Source of the DNA: Bacteroidales bacterium
GTDB taxonomy: Bacteria; Bacteroidota; Bacteroidia; Bacteroidales; UBA932
DNA: 64,000 nucleotides
Direction of reading: 5' to 3'
Assembly: GCA_017631435.1 (NCBI GenBank)
Contig: JAGBTG010000034.1
Coordinates: 1 to 64,000 of the forward strand
Both the position numbers and the translations under genes were made by a program. Position 1 is the stretch's first letter. Each line of letters starts with the position of its first letter. Positions 38,090-47,190 of the stretch are shown one piece after another. Below the pieces are notes generated by a model that searched no databases, was not told where the DNA came from, and worked only from the letters and a program-made list of their open reading frames with translations.

Positions 38090-39369
38090 ATAAGAAAACT
38101 TTTTTTTCGTTCTATTTTTATAAAGCCTACGAAAGACAGAAATCCCAATAGGAATCTGCTAAAAGCAACTGTTAATGCAACTCCTATTGCGTCATAGTAA
38201 TATACTAAAGGTACCGCAGAAGCCATTCCCACAATAGAGGATATTATAGTAATATTCCTTAACTCACGTTCATGATGTCTAAGTATTAAATAATTTGTTC
38301 CATAAGTATTACTTATAGCTAAAAAGATGATAGAAACGGATAATATTTGCATTATTGAAACAGAATCAGAAAATTGTGACCCTAAAAAAATATTAATCAA
38401 TAATGGAGATAAGATGACCAATATAATAGCACCTATTATCGACATTCCTATATATAGGAATGAAAAAAATTTATGTTTATCTGCTCGTCTAGACAGAAAA
38501 GGATAAAAAGTCCTAGAAATCACACCTTGCAAATTGTAAAAAATTGTAGGGAATTTATTACCACCATCATATATTCCATTCGCAGATACACCGGAAAAAA
38601 AACCAAGAAGCATAACCGAAAAACTATTATACAGGTTAGGCATTAAATTATTGATAAAAACATCTGTACTTCTCAGTATTGTAGAGTAAATTTCCTTTAA
38701 TTGGGGCTTATATAATTTATATCCCCAAGAATTCAATATAAGATTTAAAGAACCAAGGCCACAAATAACATAACCAATAGATGTTAATAGTGGACTCCAT
38801 ATATAATCATCAGGTTCTTTTACAATAAAAAAAATCATTATTGTAAAAAAGAATTTCAAAACCAAATTAAAAATAGTAGTATATTTCATGCGTTCTATTG
38901 CCTGAAAAAACCACTCAGGAAATAAAACATGACCTGGTACCATAAAAAATGTAGCGTAGATAACTAATGCATTTTCACGTAAATAAGGTATGACTAAAAC
39001 TAAAATAGTTAAAATTACACTACTGAATACTGTTAGAAAACATCGCGCCCATAGTACATTACTAAAAATTCTCGAAACTTTATCTTTATCATCTCTATTC
39101 TGAGCTACATCTCTTGTCGCAGTATAATTAAAACCCCAGTCAGAAATCGTTTGGATCCACATCACAACAGCTGATGCAAAAGCTAATTTACCAAAACCTT
39201 CAGGGCCTATAACTCTTGCTAAATATGGCATTGTTATTAATGGGAAAATATATCCAGCTACTTGAAGTAGAGATAAATATCCAAAATTAGAAACAAGTGT
39301 TATGTAATCCTTACTTGAGTGAAAGCTCTGTAATTTCTTACTAAGTATGTTCATCATTTGTAAATTCAT
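38086..39369 (-). CDS. Oligosaccharide flippase (Wzx-like)
   Basis: 427 residues with about twelve hydrophobic helices. N-terminal region VAGYIFPLITMPYLARVIGPEGFGKLAFASA is typical of Wzx/RfbX. It would move the lipid-linked repeat unit across the inner membrane. It is the only full flippase in the operon, the other being a 67-residue scar at 29050-29358. AT-rich, with the neighbouring dehydrogenase, suggesting arrival as a unit. Confidence 0.92.
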   Translation of the reverse strand: MNLQMMNILSKKLQSFHSSKDYITLVSNFGYLSLLQVAGYIFPLITMPYLARVIGPEGFGKLAFASAVVMWIQTISDWGFNYTATRDVAQNRDDKDKVSRIFSNVLWARCFLTVFSSVILTILVLVIPYLRENALVIYATFFMVPGHVLFPEWFFQAIERMKYTTIFNLVLKFFFTIMIFFIVKEPDDYIWSPLLTSIGYVICGLGSLNLILNSWGYKLYKPQLKEIYSTILRSTDVFINNLMPNLYNSFSVMLLGFFSGVSANGIYDGGNKFPTIFYNLQGVISRTFYPFLSRRADKHKFFSFLYIGMSIIGAIILVILSPLLINIFLGSQFSDSVSIMQILSVSIIFLAISNTYGTNYLILRHHERELRNITIISSIVGMASAVPLVYYYDAIGVALTVAFSRFLLGFLSFVGFIKIERKKSFLI

Positions 39370-39394
39370 ATAAATTTAGGATTTTATCACTTGG

Positions 39395-39763
39395 ATATTG
39401 TCGTATACTCCTCAGGATTGTTTCTCTGCTAATTCCAACTATGCCTAACCATCTCCACTATTCAATATTCGGTTTCACGACCACGCTCGGCTATAGCCTT
39501 TTCGAGGTTGCAATAGCAAATGGTTATATCGCCCGCTCATCGAAGTTAGATACTATAAAGAACATGGATGCTATTTACACAATTAAAGGCATCTACCATT
39601 GTAGTATACAATAATTTACTCTATTCTGCGTAGTCACTCCATGTTTGAGTTTACAAGGTTGTCTACCACTGCATTATAGCCTGAATTGTAGAGTTCTACA
39701 AGGGGTTTGGAGCCTATGTATACGGCTCCACCGGTAAACAGAATTATCTTAATTTTTGTACGG
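39395..39763 (-). pseudogene. Degenerate galE with an internal deletion
   Basis: DNA matching both ends of the intact galE: 39395 to about 39615 matches the 3' end (34800-35010) and about 39616-39763 matches the 5' end (35680-35820), so roughly 670 bases of the middle are missing. The start codon is gone, and many substitutions and frame breaks are present. Together with the PHP remnant at 35858-35959 this shows that php-3'-end/galE occurs twice around the flippase/dehydrogenase/ATP-grasp cassette. Confidence 0.9.
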
Positions 39764-39800
39764 GGGAAGTATTCCAATAGTCCACCGCGGACTACTGGAG

Positions 39801-40526
39801 TTATTTGCTATTATTTATTGTTACTTTTTCAAGCAACTTTATTGTACTCTTTTTCAGTTCTGCGCGGGTGAACTGTGCTCCTGTAGATTTAAATTTGTGG
39901 CAATCAGATCCACTGCACCAGTACATTCCTTTGCTTAGCAGGTATTCTGCTTTTTTCTTGGCAGCATCGCCGTAGTAGCCGGTAATTGAGCCAAGATTCA
40001 GCTGGAACTTTACTCCCATCTGGTGGAGCTGGTCAAAGTCTTTCTCCGTTAGGAACCTGTACCTTTCGGGATGGGCAAAAAGAGGACGGTAGCCGGCACT
40101 CATTATTTGCTGCATTGTGCCTGTAAGGTTGTAGGGTTCTGCTATGGTTGAGGTCTCTACAAGTAGGATATCGTCTTCCATTGTAAGTAGATCTCTTTGG
40201 GCCAAGCGTTGCTCAAAAACTGTATCAAGCATATATTCAGCAGCAAGATTCAGCTTTATAGAACCTTTATAGGAGTTTTGCAGTGTTGCAAATCTCTCCT
40301 TTAGGAATTCGGTGGTATTGGCTACATCTTCCATTATATGGGGGGTGCACCAGAGTTCCTTTACCCCCTCCCCTTCCATATATTGCAGAACTGCCAACGA
40401 ATCTTCAAGGGTTTTTACGCCGTCATCCACTCCAAAAAGTATGTGTGAATGACGGTCTGTAGAACCTTTGAGTATGCCACTGCTTTGTAGCGAGTGTTTT
40501 TTGCTAAAGAACGGGAACAATGCCAT
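39801..40526 (-). CDS. CpsB/CapC-type PHP-domain tyrosine phosphatase
   Basis: 241 residues. Metal-binding HSHILFGVDDG (H26, H28), TPHIMED, FAHPERYRFL and SDCHKFKS are the four PHP metal-site segments. These manganese-dependent phosphatases remove phosphate from the tyrosine-rich tail of the capsule kinase. The gene overlaps wzc by one base, as expected for a kinase/phosphatase pair controlling chain export. Confidence 0.92.
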   Translation of the reverse strand: MALFPFFSKKHSLQSSGILKGSTDRHSHILFGVDDGVKTLEDSLAVLQYMEGEGVKELWCTPHIMEDVANTTEFLKERFATLQNSYKGSIKLNLAAEYMLDTVFEQRLAQRDLLTMEDDILLVETSTIAEPYNLTGTMQQIMSAGYRPLFAHPERYRFLTEKDFDQLHQMGVKFQLNLGSITGYYGDAAKKKAEYLLSKGMYWCSGSDCHKFKSTGAQFTRAELKKSTIKLLEKVTINNSK

Positions 40527-42964
40527 TAGTTCTCTTTGTTGCCGTATCCGTAGCCGTAGCCATAGCCATATCCATAGCCATAGCCATAGCCATAACCATA
40601 GCCGTATCCACCATATCTCTTATCCTGGTAGTCTACACCATTAAGGATAATTGACATACGGGTATATTTGTTCTCGCGATAAATCTCGTTAAGGTATGGA
40701 ATAGATCTCTTGTCTAGAAGGCCTGCTCTGGTTACAAAGATTGTCATGTCAACCTGCTTGGTAATTAGGGCAGAGTCTGCTACTATATCAATTGGAGGAC
40801 AGTCTACAAAAATGTAGTCGTACTCTTTCTTCAACTGCTCCATCATGGTCTCAAACTTCTCTGTAAGCAAAAGCTCTGTAGGGTTTGGAGGAAGGGTACC
40901 AATTGGTAGGATATGAAGATTATCCAAGCGTGATTCTACCTGTTTGATACACTGGTGGAAATCATTCTCCTTGCCGCTTAGGTATGCCTCAACACCGCTC
41001 TTGGTTTTGTGCTGCAAAGCCAATGTAAGGGTTGCCTTGCGCAAATCCAAATCTACCAACAGCACCTTTGCAGGTTTCAAAGAGAGGCTGGCTGCAATGT
41101 TCATGATGGTATAGGTTTTACCGGCGTTAGGGTTAAGGGAAGTAAGCATAACTGCATATCCGTTACCTGCCTTTTTGTTTATAACCATATCAAGGTTTGT
41201 TCTGAATACCCTGTATGCCTCATTCATCATATCTCGTTTTGCATGCTCAACTACAATTTTGGTATTTTCATGGTTAAGTTTCTCACTCTTTGAAACAAAA
41301 CCAAAACGGTTTCTCTTGGCAAGCAGCGGAATCTCAGCAAGGAACGGTACAATTGAATTAGCAAAATCCTGTTTTGTATGTACTGCTGAATCAAGCATTC
41401 GTAGGATAAACAAAATACCGAACGGGATACCGCAACCCAACACAAGCGCAACCATTAGTAGCATCATCTTGTTAGGGGCAACCGGATAAGGTGAACCGTT
41501 AGGATTCTGGATAAGACGAGTATTACCCACATTAACCAATGCTGCAATCTCGTTCTCCTCACGTTTCTGAAGCAGGAAGATGTATAGCTGCTCCTTTACC
41601 AACTGCTGGCGCTGGATAGAAAGGAGCTGCATCTCCTGGCCCGAGCTGGCTGCAATGCGGTTCATAATCAACTGCTCCTGGCTCTCAAGTTTCTGGCTTT
41701 GCAACTGCAATGTGGAGATGTAGTTGTCTATAGAGCGCAAGATATTAAGACGCAAAGTAGAGAGAGAAGTGTTCAAATCTGCAATAAGAGGGTTGTTTGC
41801 ACCGCTGCCTTTAGAAAGTCGGTCTCTCTGAAGCAACATATCATTGTACTCTGCAATCTGGCTCTCCACATTGCCTGATGAAAGGCCAAGGTTTGCAGGG
41901 ATAAGTGATGTTGCATTTGCTGGATCATTCAAATAATCTTTAATGAATTTTGCAATCTGCAACTGGTTGCTTACCTCAAAAGATTTGGAAGAGTACTCAC
42001 TGGATTCCTGAATATATTTTTGCGCAATGGCATTCATATCAGAGAGTTTGTTCTCCTGTTTATAAGTTTTTAGTTTATTCTCTACACCACCAAGCTCTTT
42101 CTCAATAAGGAACAACCTGTCGTTAATGAAATCTGAAGTATTTCTTGCAGAGCGGTTCTTGTTGCTGATCCAAACCTCATTGTAAGAATCAATCAAGGTG
42201 CTCAATACAGCTGCAGAACGGGCTGGATATTTATCTTCCAAAGAAAGTACAACAACTGTAGACTCTTTGCCAGAGAGAGAAACTGACAATTTAGTACAAA
42301 GTGCTTTAGCCCTGTTCATGCTATTGCTCCATGCCACTTTAACATCATTGTTGAAATTTTCAAAGTACATTGTTGGAACAATGGTAATTGAACCTACAGG
42401 GGTCTCCACAACTTCACCTAATTTGCACTGAACAGTCTCTGAAACCTCATCCGGTCCAATAACAAAGTTTTTAAGTACAACTATAGAGGTATCTACCTTG
42501 GAAACTGTGAACGAGAAACTTGAATGAGGATTATTGTCTACAAGTTTCAACTCTACTGGAGAATTCTGATAATACTCCACGCTGCGTAGGATCTGGCTCT
42601 CGTAGTATTTTGTTTCAAGACCTAGACGCTCCACTACAACCTGCATCAAATCTGGCGACTTGAAAGCCTCCATCTCATTTGCAACCTGCGAGTGTGCTCT
42701 AAGTCCACCCACTCCGCTTGCAAGAGTGGTAAGGTTACGCATAGTAGATGTCTGCTCAGACTCATCAATGATAACCTTTGCTGTACGTACATAAGTACTT
42801 GGGGTCTTATAGATATAGAATGATACAAAGATAAGACAGATGATGATACTCGCTACGTACCACCACTTGAAGTCCCATATCATTCTCCAGATATCGTTCA
42901 GGGTAATTGTAACCTCTTCCTCGTTGTTCAAATTATGCTGGTTTGAAAAATTGTTCTCGGCCAT
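40526..42964 (-). CDS. wzc: Capsule co-polymerase and tyrosine autokinase (Wzc-like)
   Basis: 812 residues. First membrane helix WWYVASIIICLIFVSFYIY near 31-50, a long periplasmic coiled-coil Wzz part, second helix MMLLMVALVLGCGIPFGIL near 500, then the BY-kinase: Walker A SLNPNAGKTYT, Walker A' LLVDLDLRKATL, Walker B YIFVDCPPIDIV. The C-terminus ends in an alternating glycine-tyrosine run of more than 20 residues before NKEN, the autophosphorylation tail. Controls chain length and export with Wza. A membrane protein of the inner membrane. Confidence 0.95.
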   Translation of the reverse strand: MAENNFSNQHNLNNEEEVTITLNDIWRMIWDFKWWYVASIIICLIFVSFYIYKTPSTYVRTAKVIIDESEQTSTMRNLTTLASGVGGLRAHSQVANEMEAFKSPDLMQVVVERLGLETKYYESQILRSVEYYQNSPVELKLVDNNPHSSFSFTVSKVDTSIVVLKNFVIGPDEVSETVQCKLGEVVETPVGSITIVPTMYFENFNNDVKVAWSNSMNRAKALCTKLSVSLSGKESTVVVLSLEDKYPARSAAVLSTLIDSYNEVWISNKNRSARNTSDFINDRLFLIEKELGGVENKLKTYKQENKLSDMNAIAQKYIQESSEYSSKSFEVSNQLQIAKFIKDYLNDPANATSLIPANLGLSSGNVESQIAEYNDMLLQRDRLSKGSGANNPLIADLNTSLSTLRLNILRSIDNYISTLQLQSQKLESQEQLIMNRIAASSGQEMQLLSIQRQQLVKEQLYIFLLQKREENEIAALVNVGNTRLIQNPNGSPYPVAPNKMMLLMVALVLGCGIPFGILFILRMLDSAVHTKQDFANSIVPFLAEIPLLAKRNRFGFVSKSEKLNHENTKIVVEHAKRDMMNEAYRVFRTNLDMVINKKAGNGYAVMLTSLNPNAGKTYTIMNIAASLSLKPAKVLLVDLDLRKATLTLALQHKTKSGVEAYLSGKENDFHQCIKQVESRLDNLHILPIGTLPPNPTELLLTEKFETMMEQLKKEYDYIFVDCPPIDIVADSALITKQVDMTIFVTRAGLLDKRSIPYLNEIYRENKYTRMSIILNGVDYQDKRYGGYGYGYGYGYGYGYGYGYGYGYGNKEN
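40534..40612 (-). repeat. Short-unit tandem repeat coding the Gly-Tyr tail of Wzc
   Basis: About twelve tandem copies of a six-base unit (GGNTAT/C on the coding strand; tagccata/tagccgta on the plus strand). Each unit encodes Gly-Tyr, so unit gain or loss keeps the frame but alters the number of phosphorylatable tyrosines. Confidence 0.85.
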
Positions 42965-42976
42965 GATATCTTATAA

Positions 42977-43783
42977 CTATTTAGTCAGGTTGATAATTAT
43001 GTTAGCAATTGATAATAGAAGTGAACCTCCAGATACAAAGATGCTTGTCATACGTAGCGCTTTATCGTCTGTTGTAGACTGGCGGGCCTTGATGTCACTT
43101 GGCTGCACGTAAACAATGTCATTCTGCTGCAAGTAGTATGCAGGAGAGTTGAACAGGTCTACATCACAAAGGTTTATCTCATAAATTGTACGCTCACCGT
43201 CTCTCTCTCGGATTACAGATACATTCTCACGCTGACCAAAAATAGTAAGGTCCCTTGCCAATGACAATGCCTGAAGAACTGTTACTTTATCACCCTGGAT
43301 GGTATATGTACCTGGAGAATTTACCTCTCCCAATACAGAAACCTTAAAGTTCATGAACTCTACAGTTACAACCGCATCTGAAAGCAGTCCCTCTGCAAGG
43401 AGTTTGCTTTTAATCATCTCTGCCAACTCCCAACGGGTCATACCGTTCACTTTTATCTTTCCTAAGACAGGGAAATCTATATAACCATTATTGTCTACAA
43501 TGTAACCCATAAGTCTTTGAGAAGCTCCGGCTGATGTCATCTCAGATCCTGCCTGGTAACTTACCACAGGGAGGTTGAACATTGCCACCAACTCAGGATT
43601 TCTGCTTGAAACCACAATTGAAAGCTGGTCTTTGGGCTGGATTACAATACCGGCATGTTTGTCGGTCTGCTCAGGAGTGTTAACATTCTTGTTCTGGAAA
43701 TAGGCGATGTTCTGAACCGGTGCACAAGAGGCTACCAGCAACACCATCGCAATCAACGATAAAATTGAGTACTTCTTAGACAT
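42977..43783 (-). CDS. wza: Polysaccharide export outer-membrane lipoprotein (Wza-like)
   Basis: 268 residues. Lipoprotein signal MVLLVASC with the acylated cysteine at residue 20, the Poly_export domain (VIQPKDQLSIVVSSRNPEL), SLBB-like domain (VSVLGEVNSPGTYTIQGDKVTVLQALSLA) and a C-terminal hydrophobic helix. Forms the outer-membrane channel. It lies 12 bases upstream of wzc and about 240 bases downstream of the UpxY-like gene; a possible internal promoter lies in that gap. Confidence 0.95.
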   Translation of the reverse strand: MSKKYSILSLIAMVLLVASCAPVQNIAYFQNKNVNTPEQTDKHAGIVIQPKDQLSIVVSSRNPELVAMFNLPVVSYQAGSEMTSAGASQRLMGYIVDNNGYIDFPVLGKIKVNGMTRWELAEMIKSKLLAEGLLSDAVVTVEFMNFKVSVLGEVNSPGTYTIQGDKVTVLQALSLARDLTIFGQRENVSVIRERDGERTIYEINLCDVDLFNSPAYYLQQNDIVYVQPSDIKARQSTTDDKALRMTSIFVSGGSLLLSIANIIINLTK

Positions 43784-43967
43784 TTTATTTAATTTTTTGT
43801 TTTTATCTGTGAAATGTCTTGAGGAAAGGTAAAGACACTAGAATAGGTCACCCCAAAATTGATTGGAGTGGCCCACAGAAGTTATTTCCAAGCCTCCGGC
43901 TAAATGGCAATGCGCTATCCAGCAGCATTTTACAATTCAGCATTATTTTTAGTTATATGGTGTTTTG

Positions 43968-43999
43968 CAAAATTACCAAATATATCTTGCAAAAACAAG
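43968..43999 (-). promoter_or_regulatory. Possible internal promoter before wza
   Basis: Minus strand CTTG (43996-43999), 20 bases, TAATTTTG (43968-43975). Good -7 match, one mismatch at -33. The 240-base leader that follows, immediately after the UpxY-like gene, may be where the antiterminator acts. The rest of 43784-44025 holds no gene. Confidence 0.45.
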
Positions 44000-44025
44000 T
44001 TATCTTCCCCTCATTGCAGCCCCGC

Positions 44026-44538
44026 CTACACCAGTTCAAGGTGTTGCGGCTGCACATACGTAGTGGCTACCGCCAGCATTCCGGGCAACTCTACAATCAC
44101 CCTTCTGGATTTCTTTATCCTTGCCACTGTCCCTTCTACCCCTTTAAACGGTCCGTCAAGCACTTTCACTTTTGTTCCTGCCTGCAGTTTTGGGCTTATT
44201 TCCTTTATGTAAAGAATATCATCTGCCATTACACTGCAAACTTTAATGAAGGATGCCATTGCAGTTTCCGGTACTACAGCCGGTTTCCCTGTTGCCTTGT
44301 CCCACATGTAGCGGGCAAAACAATCTGGCCCCTGCTGTTGCAGAAATGTGTCAATCTCCCCTTTCTCTCCGTTTACAAAGCACAGGTTTGAAACCGCAGG
44401 GACAATCTTTACAACCTCTTTCCCTCCCTTCTCAAATTTCTTCTTCTTCATGGGAACGAATGTTTCAAAACAAGCCTCCTTAAGAAGTTTCTGGAATTTG
44501 AGTTCCCTGCCGTATGTCACCCTCAGTGCAAACCACAT
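44026..44538 (-). CDS. UpxY/NusG-like transcription antiterminator
   Basis: 170 residues. NusG N-terminal domain (WFALRVTYGRELKFQKLL, then ETFVPMKKKK) and a C-terminal KOW domain (GTKVKVLDGPFKGVEGTVARIKKS, about 118-145). UpxY proteins in Bacteroides bind the transcript complex of their own capsule operon and prevent early termination; with a 29-kb operon downstream, the same role is likely. It is the second gene of the operon. Confidence 0.9.
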   Translation of the reverse strand: MWFALRVTYGRELKFQKLLKEACFETFVPMKKKKFEKGGKEVVKIVPAVSNLCFVNGEKGEIDTFLQQQGPDCFARYMWDKATGKPAVVPETAMASFIKVCSVMADDILYIKEISPKLQAGTKVKVLDGPFKGVEGTVARIKKSRRVIVELPGMLAVATTYVQPQHLELV

Positions 44539-44555
44539 AAATATCTCTCCAAACC

Positions 44556-46538
44556 CTAATTTTCAGGTTTGTCCAACTGCTCATAAATAGAGTTCTTGCT
44601 CTTGAATTCTGGAACAATTGCCTTCATCTGTTTCACAGTTCCCATCTTGTCCATTGCAAGTACAAGATTTTTAAGCTCCGCATAATCTGCAAGCACGTTG
44701 CTCATAACGTATTCCCTCACTTTTGCAACCGATATCTTCTGGTGCTCAGTAGGGATTGTATTCTCTTTGCTGTTAAGCAGCTCCTCGTAAAGTTTCTCGC
44801 CAGGGCGCAATCCGGTGTACTCTATCTTAATGTCCTCATCCGGTCTGAAACCGGCCAATGAGATCATTTTGCGGGCCATATCCGCAATCTTCACCGGCTC
44901 ACCCATATCAAATACAAATATCTCGTATCCGTTACCCATGGTTGCGGCCTCAAGTACAAGGCGGCAAGCCTCAGGGATTGTCATGAAGTATCTTATAATG
45001 TCTTTATGGGTTACAGTTACAGGACCACCGGCTATAATCTGCTCCTTGAATCTTGGAATAACGGAACCGTTGGAACCCAATACGTTACCAAAACGGGTTG
45101 TAACGAATTTTGTCTTACCCGCAACCTCTCCACTTATAATGGCACGGCTAAGGGTCTGAACATAAATCTCTGCAAGCCTCTTAGAGCAGCCCATTACGTT
45201 AGTTGGATTTACAGCTTTGTCTGTAGATACCATTACCATCTTCTCCACCTCATACTTAACTGCCATGTCTGCCACATTGCGGCTACCCAGCACGTTTACG
45301 TTAATGGCCTCGCAAGGGTTGTTCTCCATTAACGGAACATGTTTGTATGCTGCAGCGTGGAACACAATCTGAGGACGGTAAGCATCAAATACCCTGTCTA
45401 TTCTGGCAGCATCCCTTACATCTGCAATTACAAACTTGTAATGCTCTCCAAAGCTATTGAGATTGAACTCTGCCCCCTTATTTGCTTTCTCACGGTCTGT
45501 AAGTTCAAGCTGTATGTTGTGAAGCGGAGTTTCCGCATTGTCAAGTACAATAAGCATCTCTATAGGGAAAGTACTTATGAGTCTGGCAAGCTCAGATCCA
45601 ATGGAACCTGCGCCTCCGGTAACCATTACCCTCTTGCCCTCAAGGAATCCGCTCACTTCCTTCATGTTGATATCTATCACCTCTCGCCCAAGCAGGTCTT
45701 CTACATTAATCTCCCTTATAACATTCTGGATTGAACCGTCTTTTGGCATCTCGCTCAACTGAGGCTGTACAAGCACTTTTACATGGCTCTTTATACAGAA
45801 TTCAATTAGCCCGTCTTTTTCTGCCATAACGCTTGCCTGGCTTGGGAATACAATGGCATTGATATCTTTTTTGTCAATTACCTCTGCAAAATAGTCATAT
45901 GTGTCTATGGTAAATACCGGTACTCCGTGCAGGGTAAGTTTTGTAATGCGCTCCTGCATCTTAACAAAACCCATAATCTTGTATTCTGCATGAAGGTTAT
46001 TTGAGATATATGTAGAGAGAGCTACACTCTGTGAATTGTCACCATATATAAGTACTCTTCTGGATACTTTATTGAGGCTGGTAAGCACCAGCTGGTATAT
46101 ATAGATAAGTAGAATTCTCATGAATACAAGCAGCGCTGCCGAAAGGACCATATCTGAAAGCTGCGCTACAAAAAGGTCTGATATTGGGAAAGATATCTTC
46201 AGAACATTTCTGAGAGCAATTAAAACACCCAACAGTATGATACTCTTTACTATGGCTGCAACCGACAACCTCAGGATCTCCTGTATGGTAGTATGCCTCA
46301 TGATACCCCTGTATGTACCAAAAGCATAGAATGTTCCAACACTTACAAGAAGTGAGATTCCAACAAAGTAGAGCAGGGTATCTGCAGCAACAAGACTATG
46401 CCCCAAGAAATTGAGAAGAATAAACACACATAGTGTTGCAAATGTGGCAATCAGGGAATCAATTACCAGCACAGTCCACCTGCTGAAGTACTGTGTGTTC
46501 ACAATTATTCTTGACAATTTTTCATAGAAGGGTTTCAT
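44556..46538 (-). CDS. Membrane-bound nucleotide-sugar 4,6-dehydratase (CapD/PglF/WbpM-like)
   Basis: 660 residues. Four transmembrane helices in the first ~130 residues, a CoA-binding-like Rossmann domain (VLIYGDNSQSVALSTYI), then the dehydratase: VMVTGGAGSIGSELARLI (about 300), HAAAYKHVPLMENNPCEA, STDKAVNPTNVMGCSKRLAE. Converts UDP-GlcNAc to a 4-keto-6-deoxy sugar, the first step to bacillosamine-like or amino-fucose-like sugars. First gene of the capsule operon, 40 bases after a strong promoter. Confidence 0.93.
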   Translation of the reverse strand: MKPFYEKLSRIIVNTQYFSRWTVLVIDSLIATFATLCVFILLNFLGHSLVAADTLLYFVGISLLVSVGTFYAFGTYRGIMRHTTIQEILRLSVAAIVKSIILLGVLIALRNVLKISFPISDLFVAQLSDMVLSAALLVFMRILLIYIYQLVLTSLNKVSRRVLIYGDNSQSVALSTYISNNLHAEYKIMGFVKMQERITKLTLHGVPVFTIDTYDYFAEVIDKKDINAIVFPSQASVMAEKDGLIEFCIKSHVKVLVQPQLSEMPKDGSIQNVIREINVEDLLGREVIDINMKEVSGFLEGKRVMVTGGAGSIGSELARLISTFPIEMLIVLDNAETPLHNIQLELTDREKANKGAEFNLNSFGEHYKFVIADVRDAARIDRVFDAYRPQIVFHAAAYKHVPLMENNPCEAINVNVLGSRNVADMAVKYEVEKMVMVSTDKAVNPTNVMGCSKRLAEIYVQTLSRAIISGEVAGKTKFVTTRFGNVLGSNGSVIPRFKEQIIAGGPVTVTHKDIIRYFMTIPEACRLVLEAATMGNGYEIFVFDMGEPVKIADMARKMISLAGFRPDEDIKIEYTGLRPGEKLYEELLNSKENTIPTEHQKISVAKVREYVMSNVLADYAELKNLVLAMDKMGTVKQMKAIVPEFKSKNSIYEQLDKPEN

Positions 46539-46577
46539 AACATTTCTCTTATTTTGCTTAATTACATCCTAATTTTG

Positions 46578-46609
46578 CAAAAGTATACAAAATTATCGTC
46601 TAAAACAAA
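46578..46609 (-). promoter_or_regulatory. Main promoter of the capsule operon
   Basis: Minus strand TTTG (46606-46609), 20 bases, TACTTTTG (46578-46585). Good Bacteroidota consensus; about 40 bases before the first ATG. No invertible-promoter repeats are seen around it. Confidence 0.75.
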
Positions 46610-46644
46610 AGAAAAGAAGATACATAAGTCACAGAGGGGCTATA

Positions 46645-46678
46645 TAAAAGAAAAGAGCCCTGCACATCAATTGTGCAG
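46645..46678 (-). terminator. Terminator of the tRNA-Val pair
   Basis: Perfect 7-bp stem CTGCACA/TGTGCAG (46660-46678) followed on the minus strand by a T-rich run (TCTTTTCTTTT). It lies between the tRNA genes and the capsule promoter. Confidence 0.7.
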
Positions 46679-46731
46679 ACCTCCAAAACACTTAAAATAC
46701 ACTATGAAAAACTTTATGACTTTTAAAGTCG

Positions 46732-46806
46732 TGGGAGCAACAGGATTCGAACCTGTGACCCCCTGCTTGTAAGGCAGGTGCTCTAAACCAGCTGAGCTAT
46801 GCTCCC
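46732..46806 (-). tRNA. tRNA-Val (anticodon TAC), second of two
   Basis: 75 bases, full cloverleaf: acceptor GGGAGCA/TGCTCCC, D arm GCTCAGCTGGTTTAGAGC, anticodon loop CTTACAA in a CCTGC/GCAGG stem, T arm with GGTTCGAATCC. Identical to the gene at 46848-46922. CCA is not encoded. Confidence 0.97.
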
Positions 46807-46847
46807 GAATTTTTATTTTGAAAAAGAACTTTTTGTTTCCACTTTCG

Positions 46848-46922
46848 TGGGAGCAACAGGATTCGAACCTGTGACCCCCTGCTTGTAAGGCAGGTGCTCT
46901 AAACCAGCTGAGCTATGCTCCC
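46848..46922 (-). tRNA. tRNA-Val (anticodon TAC), first of two
   Basis: Same 75-base sequence and cloverleaf as 46732-46806, separated from it by 41 bases; both read from the promoter at 46972-47002. Confidence 0.97.
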
Positions 46923-46971
46923 AATTTTGTCTTAAGAACTCTTGGGTTACCCCGTTTCTCTTTTGCGGTTG

Positions 46972-47002
46972 CAAAGGTAGACATTATTTTTGAATTTCCA
47001 AA
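46972..47002 (-). promoter_or_regulatory. Promoter of the tRNA-Val pair
   Basis: Minus strand TTTG (46999-47002), exactly 19 bases, TACCTTTG (46972-46979); perfect consensus, about 50 bases before the first tRNA. Confidence 0.8.
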
Positions 47003-47120
47003 TTATTTTTGAAAATTTTTGCAGAAAAGTTCCAAAAATGCTGTCGGGAAGGTTAAAAATGCCTTTTTAAGGGGCTGCAGAGGGTTTTGTGGATTATTTT
47101 TCTTAAATTAGCGCGGTTTT

Positions 47121-47143
47121 ATGCGCGTACGCGCGTATACATA
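47121..47143. other. Alternating purine-pyrimidine tract before purL
   Basis: 23 bases that alternate purine and pyrimidine without a break, containing the perfect 12-bp palindrome GCGCGTACGCGC (47123-47134), 48 bases before the purL start. Such tracts favour Z-DNA or can be operator palindromes. The rest of 47003-47190 shows no gene or consensus promoter. Confidence 0.5.
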
Positions 47144-47190
47144 GTATTGTAACGAGACGAAAATAAACAAATACATTAAAAACAAAACTT

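Noticed and set aside
40534..40612. CRISPR array
   Set aside because: The repeats are six-base coding units of the Wzc tail without spacers; no CRISPR repeat-spacer pattern was seen anywhere in the window.
46539..46731. Invertible capsule promoter as in Bacteroides fragilis
   Set aside because: The promoter at 46578-46609 is present, but no flanking inverted repeats and no recombinase gene were seen.
46554..46772. Plus-strand reading frame ending in GATGFEPVTPCL
   Set aside because: This is the antisense translation of tRNA-Val, a common false gene; the tRNA cloverleaf explains the sequence.
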